Assembly: GCA_030144725.1 (NCBI GenBank)
Contig: JASKMD010000024.1
Location: 3,773,076 to 3,837,075 of the forward strand
Direction: 5' to 3'
DNA from: Haematococcus lacustris
Lineage: Eukaryota; Chlorophyta; Chlorophyceae; Chlamydomonadales; Haematococcaceae
DNA length: 64,000 nt
The notes below the pieces were generated by a model that did not search any database, was not told the DNA's origin, and worked only from the letters and a program-made list of their open reading frames with translations. Positions 21,638 through 32,197 of this stretch are shown one piece after another. A program made the position numbers and the translations under genes. The first letter of the stretch is position 1; each line of letters begins with the position of its first letter.

Positions 21638-22475
21638 GGCACGGGTGCTTGACAATACAGCATACCATGTTCTCCACCTTTCTAGCAGGAGCTTTGGCCG
21701 TGATGGTGAGTGTGTTCCTCCTAGACACACCACTAAGATTGATCGAAGAGCCTTGCTGCTTGTGCTAGCGTCCGCCCACCATAGATATCTAGTCATGACA
21801 CCTCCACTGCTGGTGGTGGAGCCGCAACGCAGCACAACGCAACGCCCCCCGGCCTTCAAATGCTTGACCGCCCGCTTCGTGGCGGTGTTGGTACCAGTCG
21901 TCATGGTGACGGGGTCCGCCTTGCGGGCGCGCTTGATCAGGTTGCTGCTCTGGGTCTGAGGTTGTTGTTCGCGAGCTTGCTGCCCTGCAGCAGCGAAGAG
22001 AGCAAGAAATCACAATTCGACATATGTCTTACCCGCGAGCCGGCATGGACATAAGCAGTAGCTCTCGCAGTATGCCACGCCCTATACAGGCGCACACGGT
22101 TCAATTGTCCATGGTTCGCTCGCGGTGTGGCTACCTCACCGGCATTCTGCATGGGACCCGGCATGCCAGGCCCACGACTCGTGGGCCACGAGGATATCTA
22201 TCATTGCTGCCCGTCATGTCCGTCATGTATCGCACAATAAGCACAGTCTATCACCCATGCCAAATGGTCCGGGATGAGGCAGCGCTTGTTCCCACACAAT
22301 GGAATGGCCTCATGGAAGGCATCCGTGAGAGCCTCATGGTCATGGGGCTGTAAGTTCTGCACTAGAAACGGCCACCGTGTTGTCTCACAGCCGTGCTATT
22401 TCATACGATGTGTGATATAGATGCATGGTCTCCCATGGCTTGCTTTGTTGCGTGCTGTGTCAATCCTAACGACCA
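21638..22475. other. No recognisable gene
   Basis: Between the hAT-like right end and the small TIR element. Short open frames exist on both strands (for example 21632-21904 on minus), but none has a recognisable domain or a convincing splice structure. Near the right end (about 22440-22477) the sequence becomes homologous to the reverse complement of 28270-28300, the downstream flank of S1 gene copy 3. Confidence 0.4.
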
Positions 22476-22477
22476 TG

Positions 22478-22823
22478 CACTCCTACAAATTAATCCCTGC
22501 GTCCGTCCCTGCGTGTTGACCGACCTTGTCCGATCGGGCTGAAATTTTGATAGATGGTAGTTTGCAGAATATAAAACCTTTTTTTCAGTAAAAATATTTT
22601 AAAAAAATCAAAGGCGGCTGCGCTGTGGCCCTGTGGCTAGAGTGCAGGGATGAGTGCAGGGATAGGTTGCGGGCCACAGCGCAACAGCAGTTGATTTTTT
22701 CAAAATATTTTACTTGCAAAATATGTTTTATTTTTTGCAAACTACCCTCTATTAAAATTTCAGCCCGATCGGACAAGGTTGGAAACACGCAGGGACGGAC
22801 GCAGGGATTAATTTGTAGGAGTG
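22478..22823. mobile_element. 346-bp TIR element (CACTCCTACAAATTA family)
   Basis: Inverted ends CACTCCTACAAATTAATCCC and its reverse complement continue for more than 25 bp (CCCTGCGTCCGTCCCTGCG) into AT-rich stretches. TG flanks both sides (22476-22477 and 22824-22825). The uninterrupted target, GACCATGGGCTTCCCG, is present in reverse complement at about 28272-28290 beside S1 gene copy 3, proving the insertion and a 2-bp duplication. The middle holds a few GTGCAGGGATGA units. A relative at 54056 has these units expanded. Confidence 0.9.
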
Positions 22824-22825
22824 TG

Positions 22826-23063
22826 GGCTTCCCGTCATAGAAAAAAATGGCAAGGTCAAGGGTCATTAAGAGTGAAACATCATTCGTAACAACATTGTCA
22901 AGGGGTACTCCAGGTACTTGTCTATGGTTTGGTGGAGAAAAGTGATGGAAAGATGCATGTAAAGTGCTGACATAGCTGCCATCTGCCCTCACAGCACGCC
23001 ACGCCACCATCACCAACTGACTTGACTGGGGTTGTCAGCGTCCGTCTGTGGGTGTGATTGACT
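22826..23063. other. Downstream flank of S1 gene copy 2
   Basis: Homologous in reverse complement to 28037-28270 downstream of copy 3, so the duplicated unit includes the 3' flank. No gene is seen. Confidence 0.6.
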
Positions 23064-25272
23064 TCAAGCTACCAATGCTGGCTCAGCTGCTGGCTCAGCT
23101 GCTGGCTCAGCAGCCGCTTTGGTCTCTGCTGACTTAGCACGAAGACGGGGCAGAGGCTCGTAGGTCCCGTCCGGCCCCTTTTCAAACCGGGTTGTGGCAA
23201 TCGCCATAGCTGACTGCTGACTGATGTCAGTGATGAGGATCTGCAAGATGAGGGCCGAGGCCGGCTACCAAGGTCAGGAGCACAAGTAGAAATGATGAGA
23301 GATGGTGGGTCAGGGGATGTAGGGGATGAAAATGGGTGTGAGGGGTGCCAGCTGGCAGCAAGGGCAAGGGAGGTGGTTAAGGGAGCAGCAGGGAGTAGAA
23401 TGGGCGCCACAGCCAGCCTTTGCCTACTTGCTAGCTTTCTTTGTCGATAGCTCTCCCTTCACCTGGTCTAAACCCACCCTAACCCTACCCCCACAGCACA
23501 GCACAGCACAGATCCGCACCTGCACACTTTGACCTTGTTCCAACTTCAGATTGAAGTTGCGCACCAGCGCAGACACACCATCCAATGCAACCAACCAGCC
23601 ATCCTTGCGCCGCAACTTTGCCGTGCCAGTTACCACTGAGCCGACCTGCTACCGCAAATGACAGGCCAGGGTTAGATACAGCAGCATGGCAGCAAAGGAG
23701 TGAAGCTAGCATAGGAGCAGGGGTATCAGATGCAGGGGTAGGTAGGGGAGGTGCGGCAGGGCTATGGAGGCCAAGACCACATCTTCAAAGCAACAGCAGA
23801 TATATGTTTTTGTTGTGATACGAGCTGGGCAGCAGGGCAGCGTCTTGAAAGGCAGGTCAGGTGCAACCAATGCTGCTGCTGCTGATGCACAAGCTGTACC
23901 TGAAGGCGGGACAGGGCTTGCCGGCGCTGCTCCATGATCTCTTTCTTGCTCACAAGGTACTGGGCAAGTCCCTCAGTGGCATTTGCGAACACAGCCTGGG
24001 CAGGAGGGCCATGCACTGCCTCAAGCATGCACCCTAGCCAGCTCCCAACATCAATCTCGATTCTCTCTCCAGGCACTCCACCTCACACCCTCTACCTTGC
24101 ACTGCCCATGTCCTTCCCTTCACCTGTTCAGCAGGCATGGGAGTGACATTCACATCATGGAGGCCTGCATCCATAGCCCCACCTCAGGCTGGCACATTCA
24201 ACTCAGCGTGTCACCTTGGCCGGGCGCTATTGGTCATCCTTCCGGTCTCACCTGCTTGTCGGTCTTCATCTGGCCCGGCACTAGCTCCAGCGCCTTGGTG
24301 GACACCTGTATGCCCGTTCTGCCGCTGACACTGACCACCACTGCCTGTGGGCACAGCATGTCAATACACACATATACATCAGCCTCCCTCACACCTGTCA
24401 TTGCACCTTGCCCCTTCACCAGTCAATGGCGCCAGCAGCGGTAGGCACTAGCTGGAGCAATATGGCATTAGCCCTGTCCCCTTGCCCTGGCCCCTCCCCT
24501 TACATGCCCCTGCACCTACCTTTATTCAATATCGAACCATTGCCAATCAGCCCAACCACATACTGCCAACGCCTAGAACTACTACACGTGGCCTGCTAGC
24601 AAGCCAGAGCCATGCCTACCTTGAGCTCATCGCCTACTGAGAACACATCTCCTACGGCTTCTACTCGCTTCTTGCTGATCATCCTTATGTGCAGGCTCGC
24701 CGGGACATTGTTGTCCAGAGTTACAAATGCCATACTTGGTGATATCCTATGGCAGGATGAGAGTGACAGGGCGGCACAGCATAGGGCATGTCAGCCAGGA
24801 GTGACGATAGAACCATGGCGCCTAGAGGCAGCAGAGACATCTGCGTCTCACTTTGTGACCTTTCCAGAGCATAACTCGTCAATCTGCATTGCAATTAAGG
24901 ACGTAATCAACCTCTCAAGACATGCCCTTCACATGTGTGTATGCCTCTCCTTGCCAGCAAACACGTGTTTTGTTTTTGAAGGAATTTGTGGCGGATTCAG
25001 ACTATAAATAGATGGGCCAGCAAACCAAAGTGGACTGCGAGCTACAGCAGTGCCAGTCAAAAAAGGAGGAAGGATGGAATTGATTGCTGTGAAGACGAAA
25101 CAGAGCACACCTCAATGCACACATCAATGCCACACACCTTGACAGAGGTTGTGGCCGCCTCAGGCGTGGCTTCTGCGGCGGCATGGCAAATCAGCGGCCG
25201 CAGGAAGGGCGCAGAAACCGCTACTCGGCGTTGCAGCAGCTGCGCATTGGACACACGATTGCACAGCATCAT
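23064..25272 (-). CDS. Plastid S1-domain protein (ribosomal protein S1-like), copy 2, intact
   Basis: Seven exons on the minus strand: 25138-25272, 24852-24883, 24620-24734, 24252-24344, 23900-23995, 23520-23645 and 23064-23240. All have GT-AG borders and consistent phases, giving 257 residues. Exon 1 is a transit-peptide-like leader ending CHAAAEATPEAATTSVK. Exons 2-4 make the first S1 domain (SGKVT, PASLHIRMISKKRVE, VGDELK, IQVSTKALELVPGQMKTDKQ). Exon 5 is a helical linker (AVFANATEGLAQYL). Exons 6-7 make a second S1-like domain (GSVVTGTAKLRRKDGWL, then ILITDISQQSAM). The C-terminus is a short Glu-Pro-Ala-Ala repeat (three units) ending ALVA. By family it binds mRNA during plastid translation initiation. 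It is divergently arranged with copy 3. Confidence 0.88.
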
Positions 25273-25720
25273 GAGAGGAAGACGTGCGATATGTGCGCCG
25301 ACGTAAAGATCGTGGCGTGGAAAGTGCTAGCTGCAAACAAAATATCCACTGCTACACTAGCAGGTATCCGCACTGCATGCCAGCCGATATGCTGCCCTGT
25401 CCTGTGACAAGAAGGGATGTGTGTGGTTGGGGCATGGTATGCTTGGTAAACAAAGAGAGACATGGTGATGGGCAATGGAAGTCAAGCACACCCCACACTA
25501 GGACTAGCTACAGGGGTTTGACAGGGGCTGTCTTGACCCTTACTGATATCAAATAGTTGCAGCTGCTTCATAGTTAAGAGACAGAAGCCGGGCCTCTTCT
25601 CAGGGGGCCGGGTGAGAGCAGCACTGGATACTTTGCATGCATGTCTTTTAGCAAGCACTTTCCAAGCCACGATCTTGAAGGCGGCGCACATATCGCAAGT
25701 CTTCTTGTTAGCTACTCGTG
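25273..25720. promoter_or_regulatory. Divergent intergenic region between S1 copies 2 and 3
   Basis: The outer parts (about 25273-25340 and 25655-25720) are inverted copies of each other (core GGCGCACATATCGCA). They match the upstream side of copy 1 at 2364-2430, so they hold the presumed 5' UTR and core promoter of both genes. The centre (about 25420-25640) is unrelated and is where the inverted duplication breaks. No clear TATA box is seen. Confidence 0.5.
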
Positions 25721-28036
25721 ATGATGCTGCATAACCGTGTGTCCAATGCGCAGCTGCTGCAACGCCGAGTAGCGGTTTCTGCGCCCTTCCTGCGGCCGCT
25801 GACTTGCCATGCCGCCGCAGAAGCCACGCCTGAGGCGGCCACAACCTCTGTCAAGGTGTGTGACATTGATGTGTGCATTGAGGTGTGCTCTGTTTGTCCA
25901 AACAACAACCCATTCCATCATTCCTTGCTTTGGACTCGCACCGCGGCAAACATGCAATCCACCTTGGCTTGCTAGCCCATTTATAGTCTGAACCCGCTAC
26001 ATATTGCCCTTGGAACAAAACACGTGTTTGCTGGCAAGGAGAGGGAGGCCCATATGTAAAGGGCATGTCGTAACCCATTGGTGACGTACCTGATTGCAAT
26101 GCAGGTTAATGAGGTGTACTCTGGCAAGGTCACCAAGTGAGATCCAGATGTCTCTGCTGCCCTCAGGCGCCATGGTTTCATTCCCACTGCTGGCTGACAT
26201 GCCCTTTGCTGCGCTGCCCTGACGCTTCCCTCATGATATAGATTATCACCAGTTATGGCATCCGTTACACTGGACAATGAAGTCCCGGCGAGCCTGCACC
26301 TTAGCATGATCAGCAATGAGCGAGTAGAATCCATTGATGATGTGTTTGCAGTAGGCGATGAGCTGAAGGTGGGCATAGCACTGGCTTGCTAGTAGGCCAT
26401 GTGCAGTAGCGCTAGGCGCAGACAGCATGGGGTACTGGCAATTGTTTAATGGGAAGGTGCAGGGGCATAGAAGGGGAGAGGGCAGAGCTGTTGCAGTCTT
26501 GCTGCAGCAAGTGCCTACGGCTGCTGGCACCAAGCAGTGGCAAGGTACAGTGACAGGTATGAGGGAGCCTGATGCGCATGCATGTTGACGTGCTGTGCAC
26601 CCAGGCAGTGGTAGTCAGCACCAGCAAGCGGGGCATACAGCTGTCCACCAAGGCGCTAGAGCTAGTGTCGGGCCAGATGAAGACCGACAAGCAGGTGAGA
26701 CCAGAAGGATGACCAATAGCGCTCAGCCAAGGTGACACGTAGAGTTGAATGTGCCTGTCTGAGGTGGGACGATGGGGACAGGCCTCTTTGATGTGAACGT
26801 CCCTGCCATGCCATCTATGCCTGCTGAGAGGGGAAAGGGGAGGGCATGGGCAGTACAAGGTAGAGGGTGTGAGGTGGAGTGCCTGGAGAAAGAAGCGAGA
26901 TTGATTTTGTGAGCTGGCTAGGGTGCATGCTTGAGGCAGTGCATGGCCCTGCGTGTTCAGGCTGTGTTCAAAAATGCCGCTGAGGGGCTTGCCCAATACC
27001 TCGTGAGCAGGAATGAGATCATGGAGCAGCGCCGGCAAGCTGTGACTCAGCTCCAGGTACGGCTAGTGGACCCGTTCCTACTATGGGTCACATCTCTGTC
27101 ACACCAATACATGGAGTTGGTCTGAGCAGCAGCAATGGTTGCACCTGACCTGCCTGGCAAAGTACTGTCCTGCTGTCTAGTCTTACCTACAACAATGTGT
27201 GTCTGCTGTCGCCCCTCCACTACACTATGATGTGGTCTTCTGGCCTCAAGAGCCCCTGGCCCTACCTCTTTTTTTCGTCGAGTGATTCCGCTGTAAGTCA
27301 CCCTGGCCTGTCATCTGCGGTAGCAGGTCGGCTCAGTCGTGACTGGCAAGGCTAAGGTTCGGCGCAATGATGGCTGGCTGGTTGCATTGGATGGTGTGTC
27401 AGCACTGGTGAACCGCAACAATCTTGATCAGGACCTGGAACGAGGTCAAAGTGTGCAGGTGCGGACCTGGGGTGGGCTGGGCTGGAGCGGCAGTGTGCCA
27501 TGGCCTGACCCAAGGCACATGTGATTGGGGCAGGAAAGGGTTTAAGGGGTAGGGTGAGGGTGGGTTACGAACCAGTTCCAGGGAAAGCTAGGCGGTAGAC
27601 AAAGACTGGCTGTGGCGCCTATTCCACACCCTCCCGCTCCCTTCACTCCTTTCTCCTTGTTGCTGGCACCCCTCACATCCATCTTCATCCCCTACTGCTG
27701 CCCGCCAACCACACCTGGCCCACCATCTCCCATCGTCACCACGGCTGCTCCTTACCTTCCTTTCTGCTGTGGACCCCCTTCTTGCAGATCCTCATCACTG
27801 ACATCAGGGAGCAGTCAGCTATGGTGTATGCCACAGCCCGCTTTGTAAAGGGGCCGGACGGCACCTACCAGCCTCTGCCCCGCCTCCGTGCTAAGCCAAC
27901 AGAGACCAAAGCGGCTGCTGAGCCAGCAGCTGAGCCAGCAGCTGAGCCAGCAGCTGAGCCAGCAGCTGAGCCAGCAGCTGAGCCAGCAGCTGAGCCAGCA
28001 GCTGAGCCAGCAGCTGAGCCAGCAGCAAAAGCTTAA
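25721..28036 (+). pseudogene. Plastid S1-domain protein, copy 3, probable splice-site/frame lesion
   Basis: Exons by homology: 25721-25855, 26105-26136, 26254-26368, 26605-26694, 26961-27056, 27327-27458 and 27788-28036. The encoded domains match copy 2 (NERVESIDDVFAVGDELK, IQLSTKALELVSGQMK, GSVVTGKAKVRRNDGWL, ILITDIREQSAM). The acceptor of exon 3 has changed from CACCAAG|T to CACCAG|TT, which moves the AG one base upstream. Using it adds one base and leads to a stop nine codons later. The remaining frames are open, so the lesion may be recent, or a non-standard acceptor may be used. The C-terminal 12-bp repeat is expanded to about ten Glu-Pro-Ala-Ala units, against three in copy 2. Confidence 0.75.
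27914..28024 (+). repeat. 12-bp coding repeat (GCTGAGCCAGCA)
   Basis: About nine to ten near-identical 12-bp units encoding Ala-Glu-Pro-Ala at the C-terminus of S1 copy 3. Copy 2 has three. The difference shows unit gain or loss after duplication. Confidence 0.93.
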
Positions 28037-28290
28037 AGTCAGTCACACCAACAGAGTGACGCTGACAACTCCGGTCCAGTCAGTAGGTGATGGTGGCCTG
28101 GCGTGCTGTGAGGGCAGATGGCAGCTATGTTAGCACTTCACATTCATTGTTCCATCACTTCTGTCGACCACACCATAGACCAATTATCTAATTACCCCTT
28201 GACGGTGTCGTTACGACCGTTGTTTTATTCTTGGGACCCTATTCTTAATGACCCTGCTGTTTTTCTGGGCCGGGAAGCCCATGGTCATCA

Positions 28291-29338
28291 GGGTTGAAAG
28301 CAGGCTTGTGAAAATTGCAGATTTTCATTCAGATTTTCAATGAAAAATTACATCTGAAAATCTGAACGTGTTCACTGCACATCTGAAAGTCAGTCCCTCC
28401 CAACTGCCTTGAATAAGGGGGGGATCCCGTACACTGGGTTTATTTCTCGCTCACGTAGCGGACTGATGATCGAAGCACATCAGGATGTAGAGAACTCACT
28501 AAGCTACACGTAATGGGTGTCCCGAGCTTCAATGACTGTACACATGATGCCCAACCTAGGCGTGAACCTGGCCTACATTTTGTGGGCAGATATCCCCATG
28601 CACGCCTCCTTCACCCTCGAGCTTCTAGTCAGGTCCCACAAGGTCTCTTTGGCAAAATGTACCGTGGGCCATTTTGATGCCGCGCTTACACAGCCGTGAT
28701 CAGCGAGCCTTCCCGATATGCCTACCGCATCAAAGGGCCTGCACGGCCTGGGCGCCCACCAACCTCGACAAGTGTCCAGGTGGCAAGGTTACCGTAGATG
28801 GCCGCGGCGTTCTTTCCAAAGCGGGTACTAGTAGGTACGGTCTACAACAGCGCTAGCGCAAGGGCCGGCGGTTATGTTCGGTAACCGGGTGGCTCGCAGC
28901 TCGCTCGCAACATGCCTAAGCGTTGCACTGGCCCTACTCCTCCACCGCATCAAAGCATGTACCACGAGCTGCAGGCAGCATGTCCGAAGGAACTGTTGTT
29001 TCTGGTCTCTCCCTTCGACGACGTATCGAGAGGGCTGATGAATGACAAGAGCTTCCTATGCTTTCCTATGCTATCCCCTGCTGTCCTATGCTTTCCTATC
29101 CTTCCTATTCTTACTACGCTGACTGCGTCGGCCCATCGCTAATTATGGCCGCCAGTCTGCATCATTTGCGCCGCTGATGGACGCTGGTGGTAGCTTGGAG
29201 GAACCAGAACGACCTCAAGTACTTTCGCAGCCTGGTGAGCGCGAGATGATGGGGTAATTTAGACATGAGCATGGTAGGTATGTCTGGGTGTATCTATGGG
29301 TGCTAACCTAAAGGATACGCTACCAAAAGTTGCAGAAG
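28291..29338. other. No recognisable gene
   Basis: Contains an AT-rich imperfect palindrome near 28314-28365 (GATTTTCATTCAGATTTTC paired with GAAAATCTGAA-type sequence) and a CCTATGCTTTCCTAT short repeat near 29055-29105. Open frames are short and without known motifs. Confidence 0.4.
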
Positions 29339-29964
29339 GTCACCCCCGCCATTGGCTGCACCCCTGATAAACTCCGACCGGTCTTTAAGAGTTTCACAGC
29401 GATTTTTGCACAGGGCGGTACAGCTCATCAAAGCGAAGCTAGCGGGCTGCTCGGGCTGATGTGCACCTGTGCCGGGGCGGGCGGGGGTGCTGAGAGATTA
29501 GGTCGCGCTGTGTTGGGAATAGTCTACTTAGTGGGGCTGTGATAAGAGAACTGCTATCGCGCTCAGCGACCCAGCGACATGGACGGGGATACTTTTTTTG
29601 AATTTTTGTCGGGCGCAGGACCCCCCCTGTCATGTGTTCCAGTGCTAGTGCTAGTGCTGATGAGATGTTTAAGAGTAATGGTACGGCTTGTGGCCTGTCC
29701 CTGCACTCGAACAGCGTGCAACTCGTGTTACGCCACTTCGTGTCAAATTGCCTCGAAATGGGCACTTTTCCAGCCGCCGTAACTGTCCAACCAGGACGTC
29801 AAATGATAATCTGCCAATACTGTGCGGCTCCTTGTGTGGGTTCTTGACGTGTCTATTACACAGAAACGCGCTGTCATCATGTACGGGCCGCTTGTGATGC
29901 TTTAAAGTAGACCCCCATGCACATTACACCGTTTGTTTTGCTCCAAAGTAGACCCCCATGCACC

Positions 29965-31083
29965 TTACACCCAGCCACAACAATTGTCCGCCGCATATTC
30001 GGCCTCCAGCTCCTCACTTTGCAGCTCTCTCAGCACCCAACGACGCAATTCCCGACGTCCCTCTTCCCTCTTCCACCCCATGTGCATGCGATATCGTTCA
30101 CAGTGTTTGTTGGTCAGTTTGCCAAAACACACCTCATCATGCAGCAAATCAGAATGGTACAACATCAACAATGCATAACACTCTTCGTCAGCCCTCACCT
30201 CCTTCACAGTGTCTTGGAACATGGGCATGGGCTCAAGTGGGGTAGTGGTGTCAGGCTTCATGCACGGCGGGCATGGCACACTCATGCACGTGCTGCACGC
30301 ACAACCAGCCATGGCCCATTGAGGCTGGTCCCCGTCAGGTGTAAACACCATGCGGTGCATCGCCCTGCACCCCTTCACATCTTTATGCATGCGCTCCACA
30401 TCAGCCTCGGGCATACTGCATACTGTTGCTTGCCTAGCGTCGTCCAGCACAAGATAGCGCCGAAACATGATGTGGCCACGTTGCCTGTGGTTGGCACTAG
30501 TGTCTTGTGCATGGCATGGCACACCAAAATGCTTGTTAGCCCAGTCAGTCAGCACAGCAGCCCCACACACTTTCCCCACCAGCTCAGGATGCACTAACAT
30601 CAACTCCCTCCACTCCTTCTTAGCCACCCCACCCTCAGAGTCATGCGTGCTCTTGAAATGCGATGTGGCACCATATGACCATTGCACAGGCACCCCAAAC
30701 CTATTGGCTAGGTGCCAATGCAACCTAATGGCCTTGGCTCCCTTGAACTGTGATGCACAACCATCTGACCACAAACACAGCTGCCTCATGTCCATCTTGC
30801 CCACCCACCCCTCTCCATCACCCCTCCCATCACCCACCCCATCCGGGGGCTGCCTGCCTTGCAGCAAACACTCAATCACTTGCACGAGGGCTGTGGTGGA
30901 AGCCTCAGCAGACTGGTCACACTTGTCAGCACTCACAAACACTGACTCCTCCCTGTAGTTGCCAGCCATGTCCTGGTAGTGTGCACATGCCACGAACACT
31001 GACATGGTCCTCTGCTTCCAATATGCTCCCTGACATGCTATGTCTTGGTGGATGGTGAGCTTCTCTGACCAGTCACACGACAC
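29965..31083 (-). CDS. DDE-like transposase candidate of element A
   Basis: 372-residue open frame inside the TIR-bounded element. It contains AYWKQRTMSVFVACAHY, then an acidic SADKCDQS (D at about 53), then LWSDGCASQFKGAKAIRLHW (D at about 107), then SYGATSHFKSTHDSEGGVAKK. This D...SDG-x-x-SQFK...ATSH-x-K...D-x-x-GG order resembles a transposase-like family I know from animal genomes (ATSHGKG-type proteins), where the spaced acidic residues suggest an RNase H-fold DDE nuclease. The C-terminus has a Cys-rich cluster (CACSTCMSVPCPPC) that could bind zinc. Its start overlaps the end of the upstream coiled-coil frame by 11 bases. Frameshift or an unseen intron could join them. Confidence 0.55.
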   Translation of the reverse strand: MSCDWSEKLTIHQDIACQGAYWKQRTMSVFVACAHYQDMAGNYREESVFVSADKCDQSAEASTTALVQVIECLLQGRQPPDGVGDGRGDGEGWVGKMDMRQLCLWSDGCASQFKGAKAIRLHWHLANRFGVPVQWSYGATSHFKSTHDSEGGVAKKEWRELMLVHPELVGKVCGAAVLTDWANKHFGVPCHAQDTSANHRQRGHIMFRRYLVLDDARQATVCSMPEADVERMHKDVKGCRAMHRMVFTPDGDQPQWAMAGCACSTCMSVPCPPCMKPDTTTPLEPMPMFQDTVKEVRADEECYALLMLYHSDLLHDEVCFGKLTNKHCERYRMHMGWKREEGRRELRRWVLRELQSEELEAEYAADNCCGWV

Positions 31084-31567
31084 GACACCTCAGCCACCTC
31101 AGGAGCACGTCTGCCTGCTGTTGCTGCAGTTGGTGATGCTGCTCCGTCACCTGCTGCTCCCTCAGGTGCATGTCTGCCTGCTGCTGCTGCTGCAGTTGGT
31201 GCTGCTCAGCCACCTGCTGCTCCCTCAGGTGCAAGTCGGCCTGCTGCTGCTGCAACTGGTGCTGCTGCTCTACCACCTGCTGCTCCTTGCGTTGAATTTC
31301 TTCCCGCTGGATGTCATGCATCTGTTGCTGTGCATGTTGCAAGCGCTGGGTGTCAGCAACTTGCTGCTCCCTCTGCTGCAGGTCAGCCTGCAGCTGGTGC
31401 AACTGTGCCTCATAAGCACCAGCATCAGCCTGTGCTTTGGCCTCAGCCTCAGCGGCAAGAGCCTGGGCCTTGGCCTCAGCCTCAGCAGCCCTGCGCTGTG
31501 CCATAACCTCCCTCGCTTTCTGCACATTGGAACATTTAGCCTGCACTCCCCTTTTCTTGCCAACCAT
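31073..31567 (-). CDS. Gln-rich coiled-coil protein of element A
   Basis: Reading from ATG at 31567 (MVGKKRGVQAKC...). A basic N-terminus is followed by an Ala/Glu/Lys helix (AAEAEAKAQA repeats) and then tandem units of about 18 residues built on LREQQVAEQHQLQQQQADMH. The heptad-like pattern predicts a long coiled coil. It ends just inside the DDE-like frame, so it may be the N-terminal oligomerisation part of the same transposase. A frameshifted relative is present in element B. Confidence 0.6.
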   Translation of the reverse strand: MVGKKRGVQAKCSNVQKAREVMAQRRAAEAEAKAQALAAEAEAKAQADAGAYEAQLHQLQADLQQREQQVADTQRLQHAQQQMHDIQREEIQRKEQQVVEQQHQLQQQQADLHLREQQVAEQHQLQQQQQADMHLREQQVTEQHHQLQQQQADVLLRWLRCRVV

Positions 31568-32197
31568 GGCGTTTACTGGCCTGCACAGCGGCAAGCACCT
31601 TGACAAGCTCAGTTTCTGCATATTTTTAAGTAATTCTTGTCGATCGTTGTTGCTCAGAAGCCACAGGCACAACTGGCTTAATCATCTTGTGCAACCACAT
31701 TATTGCTGCCACATGTAGCCTGCACCTGTGTTCAGCAGCAAATCGCCGTCGCGGTCACGCTCCCATCCATTGGCAAATCCGCAATGCCTTCGACCTGCCG
31801 GGGCGTCGTTTGATGATCAAAGGTGACACATTATGGTTGGGGGCAAGGGAGCAGGCCGGGAAGCAGCAGGTGTGCTTCAGAGAGGGTCTCGATGCGTGCT
31901 GGGACGTTGCAACACTGTTGCGTGCTAACCTAAAAAGTTGGCATGTCCAGTCAGGATGCGCCATTCACGCCGAATTGGGTCCAGGCTGCCTATAGTCGTC
32001 GCTAAATGTGTGTGCGATGCTTCAGAACACGTCGCGTGTTGGGGGCCAGCCACCCGGCAAACCCCTCGGGATGGCTGCTCTCTAGTTAGACCATCACCAG
32101 CTCATCGCACCAATCGGCGACCTCATCCGTGCAGAAATGAGTTAGATGTTATCTCTTGAGCCATGGGGGTGCAGCCAATGGCGGGGGTGACCAGAAG

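Larger units (their letters stand above)
29339..32191 (-). mobile_element. DNA transposon element A (GTCACCCCCGCC TIR, 6-bp target duplication)
   Basis: Inverted ends GTCACCCCCGCCATTGGCTG extend to about 26 bp (to CACCCC) at both termini. The 6-bp flanks are CAGAAG on both sides (29333-29338 and 32192-32197). A relative at 38984-42708 has the same ends and a different exact 6-bp duplication, CAAAGG, so the duplication length is well supported. Two minus-strand proteins are encoded: a Gln-rich coiled coil and a DDE-like protein. I cannot assign it to a named superfamily. An alternative reading with one more terminal G gives a 4-bp duplication flanked by a conserved C and G. Confidence 0.85.

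Noticed and set aside
27782..28036. Stand-alone 84-residue protein from the ATG at 27782
   Set aside because: It is the last exon of S1 gene copy 3. The ATG differs from the exon border (acceptor CTTGCAG at 27781-27787) and is not used in copies 1 and 2.
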